Part shown: in pieces, positions 1 through 5,497 of the stretch | How the letters are laid out: every line of letters begins with the position of its first letter | How positions within the stretch are numbered: the stretch's first letter is position 1 | Notes under the pieces: model-generated | What the model saw: the letters and a program-made list of their open reading frames with translations, nothing else | What the model was told of the DNA's origin: nothing | The model's database searches: none | Position numbers and translations under genes: made by a program | Assembly: GCA_947591115.1 (NCBI GenBank) | Contig: CANQCX010000031.1 | Coordinates: 1-13,949 of the forward strand | Length of the DNA stretch: 13,949 bases | Direction: 5' to 3' | Origin: an uncultured Lachnospiraceae bacterium | Lineage (GTDB): Bacteria > Bacillota > Clostridia > Lachnospirales > Lachnospiraceae

Positions 1-1264
1 GAAAATTACGCTGGTGGTGGTGCTTATCACACCGGTGTCGCTTTTTGTCGCGGCTTTTATTGCAAAAAAAACATATGCCATGTTCTGGCTGCAATCCAAA
101 ACGCGGGGAGAGCAGACGGCGCTGATCGAAGAAATGATCGGAAACCAAAAGGTAGTGCAGGCGTTTCATTATGAAGACGACGCGTTGGAGCGGTTTGATG
201 AGATCAACGGCAGACTGCAGTCCTGCTCTTTGCGCGCAATTTTTTATTCCAGCCTGACCAATCCGTCCACGCGTTTTGTCAACAGCTTCGTCTATGCCGG
301 CGTCGGAATTGCGGGCGCGCTGTCCGCGATCAGCGGAGGCGGGATTTCCGTTGGTCAGTTATCCTGCTTTTTGACGTATGCCAATCAGTACACCAAACCG
401 TTTAACGAGATTTCCGGCGTCATTACGGAGCTGCAGAATGCGCTGGCGTGTGCGGCGCGTATTTTTGAACTCATCGAGGAAACCTCCCAGGAGCCGGAAC
501 CGCCGGATGCCGTTGTGCTGGATGAAGCGGATGGGAATGTTTCGATAGAAAATGTATTTTTTTCTTATGTGCCGGAGCAGAAGCTGATCGAAGATTTTAA
601 TCTGAAGGTCCGTTCGGGACAGCGGATTGCCATTGTAGGACCGACCGGCTGCGGAAAAACCACGATCATCAATCTTTTGATGCGGTTTTATGATACGACA
701 AGCGGAACCATATCCGTAAGCGGACATGATATCAGGCGGATCACGCGTGAAAGCCTGCGGAAAAATTACGGTATGGTGCTTCAGGAAACATGGCTGAAAA
801 ACGGGACGATACGGGAAAATATCACGCTGGGAAAACCGGATGCCTCGGAGGAGGAGATTCTGGCGGCGGCAAAAGCCTCCCATGCGCATGGCTTTATCCG
901 GAGGCTGCCGGATGGATATGATACGGTCATCGGCGAAGACGGCGGCAATCTGTCTCAGGGGCAGAAGCAGCTTTTATGCATTGCAAGGGTTATGCTCTGT
1001 CTGCCGCCGATGCTGATTCTGGATGAAGCGACGTCTTCCATCGATACCAGAACGGAAATGAAAATTCAAAAAGCATTTTATACCATGATGCGCGGCAGAA
1101 CCAGTTTTATCGTTGCGCACCGCCTTTCCACGATACGGGAGGCGGATGTGATTCTGGTTATGAAGGACGGAAAAATCATCGAGCAGGGCGATCATGAAAC
1201 CCTGCTCGCAAAAAACGGGTTTTATGCAAACCTGTATCATAGTCAGTTTTCCGTTTTCACATAG
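1..1264 (+). CDS. ABC transporter, fused permease/ATPase (exporter type), 5'-truncated by window
   Basis: This is the C-terminal part of a half-size ABC exporter, in which a six-helix membrane domain is fused to an ATPase that pumps a substrate out of the cell. The frame is already open at base 2, and the GTGs near base 14 are internal codons. About 420 residues are present, where such proteins usually have 570-620, so the first helices lie outside the window. Numbering from the codon at base 14, Walker A (GPTGCGKTT) is near residue 209, an LSQGQ signature at 313-317, Walker B LILDEA at 334-339 with the catalytic Glu intact, and the switch His lies in AHRLST. An LSQGQ signature is usual in MdlB-like exporters, which often work as heterodimers, so a partner gene may lie upstream. 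The substrate cannot be told. The stop at 1262-1264 lies inside the 3' end of the convergent L,D-transpeptidase gene. Confidence 0.95.
   Translation, partial: KITLVVVLITPVSLFVAAFIAKKTYAMFWLQSKTRGEQTALIEEMIGNQKVVQAFHYEDDALERFDEINGRLQSCSLRAIFYSSLTNPSTRFVNSFVYAGVGIAGALSAISGGGISVGQLSCFLTYANQYTKPFNEISGVITELQNALACAARIFELIEETSQEPEPPDAVVLDEADGNVSIENVFFSYVPEQKLIEDFNLKVRSGQRIAIVGPTGCGKTTIINLLMRFYDTTSGTISVSGHDIRRITRESLRKNYGMVLQETWLKNGTIRENITLGKPDASEEEILAAAKASHAHGFIRRLPDGYDTVIGEDGGNLSQGQKQLLCIARVMLCLPPMLILDEATSSIDTRTEMKIQKAFYTMMRGRTSFIVAHRLSTIREADVILVMKDGKIIEQGDHETLLAKNGFYANLYHSQFSVFT
1181..1207 (-). terminator. Candidate terminator hairpin for the minus-strand pfp/transpeptidase unit, inside the ABC gene
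   Basis: GAGCAGGG (1181-1188) and CCCTGCTC (1200-1207) form a perfect 8-bp stem with an 11-base loop. Read on the minus strand, the hairpin begins 36 bases after the transpeptidase stop and is followed, five bases later, by five Ts (1171-1175). The stem also encodes a conserved C-terminal stretch of the ABC ATPase (EQGDHETL), so codon constraint alone could explain it. The displaced and short T tract makes it a weak terminator at best. Confidence 0.3.
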
Positions 1265-2700
1265 GAGAACGCGTTGGAAATGCGCGCGTTTTCCGCAGTC
1301 AGCGTTACCGGCTCCCGATAGTAGGCAATGACCGGAGTGCCCGTTTCGATGTTTTCGTAGATGGTTTTTGCGATCTCCGGCGGCACATTGATGCAGCCAT
1401 GGGAGCCGGAGCTTTTGTAGATCTCGCCGCCGAATTGGCTGCGCCAGTCGGCATCGTGAATGCCAACATTATAGGCAAACGGCATGAAATAAGAAACGGC
1501 GGAGGCGTAATCTTCGCCGATCAGCGTGGCGTTCCGCTGTTTGTATACGATTTTGTATATGCCGTCGGGAGAGCCGTTGCTGCGGTTGATATTTCCGCTG
1601 ACAATATCCGTTTCCACAACAAGCGTCCCTTCTTTGTAGAACCATAAATGCTGGTTGGTGTAGTCGATCTCCACATAGGTATTGCCGATGTCGTCCAGTC
1701 CGCTTAAAAGGGCGCGCTGTTCATAAACCGGCTCGCGGCTGACCGGCTGTCCGCCCTTTAGATCGGCAAGAATCTGCTCCGCTTCTTTGGTCTTATTGAT
1801 TACCCATCCGTAATCGCCGCCGCCGATCGATATGGTATCGCCCTTCGAGGTGGTAAATTCCCGCACGTCGCCGTAAGTATTGTAGGTGCTTGCAAGCTTC
1901 TGCACAAATTTGTTGATCTTATCGGTATTGACGGTTACTTCTCCGTTTTCTCCGATTTCCAGCATGGAAAGAATCTGTCCGGAGGTCAGGTTTTCCTCCG
2001 CGTTGTTGATCTCATAGTGGATCTGCGCATTCATGTAATGGTCAAGCTGCGCCGCCGCGTCCGTAATAACGGGATCGGTAGAAAGGATGTCCGGCGCCGT
2101 ATAGCAGCGGTCGGAGAGCGTCAGCTCGGTTTCCTCCAGCGTGACTGCCGAAGTGATCTCCTCCAGAATGGCATCGCGTATCGGCTGGGTACCCAAAACC
2201 TCCGGAACGATTTCATAGCTGTTTTCCAAAATGTTTATGTATGCGTTTTCCGGCGGCGTAATGGCGTCCTCGGAAAAGAGCGAAAGGGCGTCTGTCTGCG
2301 CCGCAAGCGCCTCTTTGTCAAAAGTGACCGAGGCGGCAAGCGGATAGGTGTACGACTGAAAAAGGCTCGCCGGCCAGAGAAACGCGTTCTGCTTTTTTAA
2401 AATGCGTTCTTCTTCGCCGATGTTTACATATTCATAGGAAAAATCCATGCCGCTCAGGTGGTATTTTTCGTGGTTCCGGTCGTAGATCGTAAGCAGATAG
2501 TCAAGCGCCTGATCTTGATTGCGGGTTACTACATATTCCGATGTTTTTCCTCCGCATTTGACATTGCCGACCGTCGTGTGAAACAGATAGTGATCTTGGA
2601 AAAAAATCACGAATCCGAAATATACGATGCAAAGCAGCAAAAGAACGCCGATCAGAATCCCGATCGCAATATTTTTTTTCTTCCAGACAGGTTTTGCCAT
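1243..2700 (-). CDS. Membrane-anchored L,D-transpeptidase (YkuD domain)
   Basis: A 485-residue peptidoglycan cross-linking or remodelling enzyme. Residues 1-10 are basic and are followed by one membrane helix at about 11-34, giving a cytoplasmic N-terminus and an extracellular body. The middle, about 40-325, looks like the PG_binding_4 repeats that precede YkuD in clostridial enzymes. The YkuD catalytic domain spans about 342-460 and carries the full signature: H415 in GIHDADW and S-H-G-C-I-N-V with H434 and the nucleophile C436. The family uses this Cys to form 3-3 cross-links or attach groups to meso-diaminopimelate, and is typically inhibited by carbapenems. The ATG at 2698-2700 is supported by a GGAGG (minus strand, 2709-2713) eight bases upstream. 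Only 30 bases separate it from pfp upstream, so the two are probably co-transcribed. Its last 22 bases overlap the end of the convergent ABC gene. Confidence 0.93.
   Translation of the reverse strand: MAKPVWKKKNIAIGILIGVLLLLCIVYFGFVIFFQDHYLFHTTVGNVKCGGKTSEYVVTRNQDQALDYLLTIYDRNHEKYHLSGMDFSYEYVNIGEEERILKKQNAFLWPASLFQSYTYPLAASVTFDKEALAAQTDALSLFSEDAITPPENAYINILENSYEIVPEVLGTQPIRDAILEEITSAVTLEETELTLSDRCYTAPDILSTDPVITDAAAQLDHYMNAQIHYEINNAEENLTSGQILSMLEIGENGEVTVNTDKINKFVQKLASTYNTYGDVREFTTSKGDTISIGGGDYGWVINKTKEAEQILADLKGGQPVSREPVYEQRALLSGLDDIGNTYVEIDYTNQHLWFYKEGTLVVETDIVSGNINRSNGSPDGIYKIVYKQRNATLIGEDYASAVSYFMPFAYNVGIHDADWRSQFGGEIYKSSGSHGCINVPPEIAKTIYENIETGTPVIAYYREPVTLTAENARISNAFSYVKTEN
1264..1294 (+). 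terminator. Hairpin directly after the ABC exporter stop codon, possible 3' end signal
   Basis: GGAGAACGCG (1264-1273) pairs with CGCGTTTTCC (1285-1294): ten pairs, one of them G-T, around an 11-base loop. It starts on the last base of the ABC stop codon and lies within the 3' coding end of the opposing transpeptidase gene. There is no T tract after the stem, so Rho-independent termination is doubtful. It may protect the 3' end of the mRNA or be chance. Confidence 0.25.
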
Positions 2701-2730
2701 AAAAAGAACCTCCAGATGATTTATCGGATG

Positions 2731-3966
2731 TTACGCTCGATCCAGATGGGAAACATTCATGTAGGAAGGAATCCCGTTTTCATAGGAAACTTCAGTCTCG
2801 CCCTGAATAAGAGGGTACAGGTATTCTATCATTTCCGGTAAAATATCGTTGCCGCGGTCGTTGATCCATTCCTTTGGAACGGATTTGGCTCCGTTGGCGA
2901 TCGAACGGATCGCGGCGGAATCGTAGCTGACGGTGTACGGATGGTTGGATATGCGCCGGATGCAGACCATAGCGGCGGTCACGCCATCCTCCGCGAGGGA
3001 AACCCCTTTTTGTCCCTGTGCAAACGCTTCGTCCAGATCCGTTTTGGAAGCCAGATGCGCCGAGCAGCGCTGCAAAACGTTTAGTTCAATGCTGCGGACT
3101 TTTACGCCGATGTTTTCCTTGACCAGAAATTCCAGAGATTTTCCGGCGCCGCTTAACTGTTTGTGCCCGAAGTCGTCTACGGCGGATTTCGAGGAGGTAA
3201 TGTAATTTCCGTCCTTGTCGCGGATTCCTTCCGAAACGGCGATGATGACGTTGTCGCGGATCGCAAGCTGCTCTTGGATGTCTTCCAGAAACCGTTCTTT
3301 GTCAAAAACCGATTCCGGAAGGTAGATCAGGTGCGGCGCGCTGTTGTAGGAATTACGGGCAAGCGAGGAGGAGGCGGTCAGCCATCCGGCGTCCCTGCCC
3401 ATGATCTCAACGATGGTCACGCTTTTTACCGCGTAGATAAACGTGTCGTGCGCGATCTCCAGCAGCGAGGACGCGATGAATTTCGCGGCGGAGCCAAAAC
3501 CCGGCGTATGATCGGTTGCGCACAGATCATTGTCGATGGTCTTCGGAATTCCGATGATGCGGATATCGCTGTTGATTTTTTGCGCATAATCGGATAATTT
3601 TAATACGGTATCCATAGAGTCGTTTCCGCCGATATAAAAGAACGCCTGAATGCCAAGAAGCTGGAATTGGTGGAATATATAGACATACTGCGAATCGTCG
3701 TCCTTGTAATTCGGCAGCTTGTGGCGGCAGGAACCCAGATACATAGCGGGCGTGTGTTTTAGTTTGTCCAGATCCTCTGAGCAGGAAAACCGCTCGGTCA
3801 GATTGATGTAATTTCCGTTCAGAATACCCAGAACGCCGTTTACGGCGCCGTAGCAGGTGTGATATTTCGAAGAATTTAAAATACCGGAGATCACACCGGA
3901 AAGGCTTGCGTTGATCGCTGCCGTCGGGCCGCCGGATTGTGCGACCATACAGTTAGGCTGATTCAT
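2731..3966 (-). CDS. pfp: Pyrophosphate-dependent 6-phosphofructokinase
   Basis: A 411-residue cytoplasmic enzyme interconverting fructose-6-phosphate and fructose-1,6-bisphosphate, probably with pyrophosphate as phosphoryl donor. The N-terminal QSGGPTAAINAS loop is typical of the PFK fold. The donor-site loop is GGNDS (113-117) and the catalytic loop is PKTIDND (141-147), followed by MGRDAGW (189-195). D116 and K142 sit where ATP enzymes have the Gly residues 104 and 124 of E. coli numbering, which is the known PPi signature. N115 replaces the usual Mg-binding Asp 103, which is unusual. The ATG at 3964-3966 is chosen over an in-frame ATG at 3985-3987 because AAGGAGGT (3971-3978) is correctly placed only for the former; the upstream ATG lies ahead of that site. 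A strong promoter lies just upstream. The transpeptidase gene follows 30 bases downstream. Confidence 0.93.
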   Translation of the reverse strand: MNQPNCMVAQSGGPTAAINASLSGVISGILNSSKYHTCYGAVNGVLGILNGNYINLTERFSCSEDLDKLKHTPAMYLGSCRHKLPNYKDDDSQYVYIFHQFQLLGIQAFFYIGGNDSMDTVLKLSDYAQKINSDIRIIGIPKTIDNDLCATDHTPGFGSAAKFIASSLLEIAHDTFIYAVKSVTIVEIMGRDAGWLTASSSLARNSYNSAPHLIYLPESVFDKERFLEDIQEQLAIRDNVIIAVSEGIRDKDGNYITSSKSAVDDFGHKQLSGAGKSLEFLVKENIGVKVRSIELNVLQRCSAHLASKTDLDEAFAQGQKGVSLAEDGVTAAMVCIRRISNHPYTVSYDSAAIRSIANGAKSVPKEWINDRGNDILPEMIEYLYPLIQGETEVSYENGIPSYMNVSHLDRA

Positions 3967-3970
3967 GATA

Positions 3971-3978
3971 ACCTCCTT
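3971..3978 (-). promoter_or_regulatory. Ribosome binding site that fixes the pfp start
   Basis: On the minus strand this reads AAGGAGGT, near-perfect complementarity to the 16S 3' end. It lies four bases before the ATG at 3964-3966. The alternative ATG at 3985-3987 is upstream of this site and has no good site of its own, so the shorter pfp protein is preferred. Confidence 0.75.
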
Positions 3979-3997
3979 TGTGTACATAGATAACTAT

Positions 3998-4027
3998 ATT
4001 GTAGTCTGTAAAAATAAGTGAAGTCAA
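3998..4027 (-). promoter_or_regulatory. Sigma-A-type promoter for pfp and the L,D-transpeptidase gene
   Basis: Read on the minus strand, TTGACT (4022-4027) and TACAAT (3998-4003) are separated by 18 bases, close to the TTGACA/TATAAT consensus. Transcription would start near 3991, about 25 bases before the pfp ATG. The -35 box lies within 11-16 bases of the divergent radical-SAM ATG at 4038 and overlaps its ribosome site, so the two units share one very small control region. Confidence 0.7.
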
Positions 4028-4037
4028 GAGGAACCGT

Positions 4038-5006
4038 ATGAAAAATGAAAAACCGTATGAAAACTGTAAGATTTGTCCGCGTCAGTGCGGTGCAGACCGG
4101 ACGCGCGGCGAAACCGGATACTGCGGCGTGACGGAGCGGCTGCGCGTATCGCGCGCCGCGCTGCATTTCTGGGAAGAACCCTGCATTTCCGGAGAAAAAG
4201 GTTCGGGAACCGTATTTTTCTGCGGCTGCTCCCTAAAGTGCGTCTACTGTCAGAATCGGGAAATCGCAGGGGGCGGACTGGGAAAGGAAATTTCGGTGGA
4301 ACGGCTGTCGGAAATATTTCTGGAATTGCAGGAAAAAGGAGCCAATAATATCAATCTGGTTACCGCCGGACACTATCTTTTTTCGGTTTGTACGGCGTTG
4401 GAACGCGCGCGTAGGCAGGGGTTGTATCTTCCGGTGGTTTATAATACCGGAAGCTATGAAACGGTGGAAGCCTTAAAAAGGCTGGATGGCCTTGTGGACG
4501 TTTATCTTGCGGATTTTAAATATATGGATCCCGCGGCCGCCGAAAGGTATTCTCATGCAAAGGATTATCCCAAAACGGCGAAAGCGGCGGTTGCGGAAAT
4601 GGTAAGACAAAAGCCAAAGCCGTCTTTTGTATGGGAGCAAAGCAAAAACAGCGAGCAGTATGCAAAACACCGGCAGCGTACGGATGCGTATGAAGACGGC
4701 ATGTTAATGGAAAGCGGCGTAATCGTCCGTCAGCTTCTTTTGCCGGGACAACTGGCGGATGCGAAAAAAATCATTCGTTATCTGTATGAAACCTATCAAA
4801 ACCGGATATACTTAAGTATGATGAGTCAGTATACACCGATGGCTTGTGGGAAGCAGTACCCGGAACTGGATTGCACAGTGCGCGCCGAAGCGTATGACCG
4901 GCTGGTGGAGCATGCGCTGTCCCTCGGGGTAGAATGCGGTTTCTTTCAGGAAGGAGGAGCCGCAAAAGAGAGCTTCATACCATATTTTGACAATGAAGGG
5001 GTTTGA
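4038..5006 (+). CDS. Radical SAM protein, PflX/pyruvate formate-lyase-activating-like group
   Basis: A 322-residue iron-sulfur enzyme expected to cleave S-adenosylmethionine to a 5'-deoxyadenosyl radical. The CxxxCxxC motif that holds the 4Fe-4S cluster is C64-SLK-C68-VY-C71, followed by QN. An N-terminal Cys cluster (C10, C13, C17, C29) is typical of the COG1313 (PflX-like) group, whose substrate is unknown to me. NTGSYE (136-141), DFKYMD (159-164) and VRQLLLPG (230-237) also match that group. Residues about 198-218 look like an insertion of about 20 residues compared with relatives of about 290-300. The ATG is preceded by AGAGGA (4027-4032), five bases away. A 13-base direct repeat (4032-4044 and 4051-4063) places a second, out-of-frame ATG at 4057. 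No convincing forward promoter was found. True PflA of a pyruvate formate-lyase pair is unlikely because no pfl gene is nearby. Confidence 0.85.
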   Translation: MKNEKPYENCKICPRQCGADRTRGETGYCGVTERLRVSRAALHFWEEPCISGEKGSGTVFFCGCSLKCVYCQNREIAGGGLGKEISVERLSEIFLELQEKGANNINLVTAGHYLFSVCTALERARRQGLYLPVVYNTGSYETVEALKRLDGLVDVYLADFKYMDPAAAERYSHAKDYPKTAKAAVAEMVRQKPKPSFVWEQSKNSEQYAKHRQRTDAYEDGMLMESGVIVRQLLLPGQLADAKKIIRYLYETYQNRIYLSMMSQYTPMACGKQYPELDCTVRAEAYDRLVEHALSLGVECGFFQEGGAAKESFIPYFDNEGV

Positions 5007-5014
5007 GCAACTAG

Positions 5015-5037
5015 AACTAGTACTGGTTTTTTTTTCA
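5015..5037 (+). terminator. Weak candidate terminator after the radical SAM gene
   Basis: A short AT-rich inverted repeat (AACTA, loop GTAC, TGGTT, with one G-T pair) runs into a tract of about nine Ts ending near 5035, starting about ten bases after the stop of the radical SAM gene. The T tract is good but the stem is only five pairs, so termination here is uncertain. The tract also occupies the expected -35 region of the next promoter. Confidence 0.3.
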
Positions 5038-5046
5038 AATTTATTG

Positions 5047-5059
5047 TACTATAATAGTA
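5047..5059 (+). promoter_or_regulatory. Promoter -10 element embedded in a perfect palindrome
   Basis: TATAAT at 5050-5055 is a perfect -10 hexamer, placed 29 bases before the ATG of the 97-residue gene. It lies within TACTAT-A-ATAGTA (5047-5059), a perfect inverted repeat with a single central base. No good TTGACA box is present 16-18 bases upstream, where the sequence is a run of Ts. The palindrome could be an operator for a dimeric regulator, or a by-product of AT-rich sequence. Confidence 0.55.
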
Positions 5060-5083
5060 GTTCAACAAAAGCGAGGACATTCT

Positions 5084-5377
5084 ATGGAAAAAAAGAAGCG
5101 GATCGGACAGATTATGATTGAGTGCCCTAATACGATTTTTCATTTGTATGTGCGAAGTGAAGAAGAGATGTCGAAAGTCGAGATTTTTATGAACAATATC
5201 CGTACGCTTCGGCGTCTGAGTTTGACGGACATCTACAATTGGTGCAACCGTCAGGGGATTTCTTATGATACTGCGTTTAATTATCATAAGGATTTTTCTC
5301 TGTGGAAGAATGCGTGCTTTTATCTGCAGTATTCCAAACAGAAGATAAAGTATCAGGTAAGGCTGGGTACGGCATAA
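5084..5377 (+). CDS. Small protein of unknown function, 97 residues
   Basis: I do not recognise this protein. It is soluble-looking, with no signal peptide and no membrane helix, and it is basic, with a Lys-rich start (MEKKKR) and a basic C-terminal tail near KQKIKYQVRL. Aromatic residues and three Cys (C14, C54, C73) are scattered through it. Residues about 35-75 appear helical, around NIRTLRRLSLTDIYNWCNRQ and the following segment, and could be a compact DNA- or RNA-binding fold; this is a guess. The ATG has a GAGG (5073-5076) seven bases upstream. The gene stands alone, with its own -10 element upstream and a good intrinsic terminator nine bases after its stop, so it is a monocistronic unit placed between two unrelated genes. 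Coding is likely because promoter, ribosome site, start, stop and terminator line up. Confidence 0.75.
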   Translation: MEKKKRIGQIMIECPNTIFHLYVRSEEEMSKVEIFMNNIRTLRRLSLTDIYNWCNRQGISYDTAFNYHKDFSLWKNACFYLQYSKQKIKYQVRLGTA

Positions 5378-5385
5378 GAAACAAG

Positions 5386-5413
5386 AGCTACCACATTAGC
5401 GGGTAGCTTTTTT
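5386..5413 (+). terminator. Intrinsic terminator of the 97-residue gene
   Basis: AGCTACC (5386-5392) and GGTAGCT (5402-5408) form a perfect 7-bp stem with a 9-base loop, running straight into six Ts (5408-5413). It begins nine bases after the stop codon. This is a textbook Rho-independent terminator and separates the small gene from the S66 peptidase unit. Confidence 0.85.
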
Positions 5414-5416
5414 ATG

Positions 5417-5445
5417 TGATAGAAATCCGACAGGATTTTCTATCA
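5417..5445 (+). repeat. Long inverted repeat in the leader region of the S66 peptidase gene
   Basis: TGATAGAAATCC (5417-5428) and GGATTTTCTATCA (5433-5445) form a 12-pair stem with one bulged base and a GACA tetraloop. No T tract follows, so it is not an ordinary terminator on the plus strand. It lies between the terminator of the 97-residue gene and the peptidase ATG. It could be a regulator site, a leader hairpin, or the remnant end of a small repeated element. The 120-base gap 5378-5497 holds only this, the terminator, an AT-rich stretch with a possible TATAAA at 5462-5467 lacking a clear -35, and the ribosome site. Confidence 0.55.
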
Positions 5446-5497
5446 TACAAAAGCGAAATTTTATAAATGCTAAAAATAAAAAGGAGAGGAGACTACT

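Noticed and set aside
14..22. Start of the ABC gene at one of the GTG codons near base 14.
   Set aside because: The frame is open to the window edge, there is no ribosome site, and the protein would lack most of its membrane domain. The gene is cut by the window.
4038..5006. Calling the radical SAM gene pflA.
   Set aside because: No pyruvate formate-lyase gene is nearby, and the N-terminal Cys cluster fits the PflX-like group of unknown substrate instead.
5447..5461. Possible catabolite-response (cre) element around ACAAAAGCGAAATTT before the S66 gene.
   Set aside because: It shares the AAAGCG core but lacks the TG...CA ends and the symmetry of the cre consensus.
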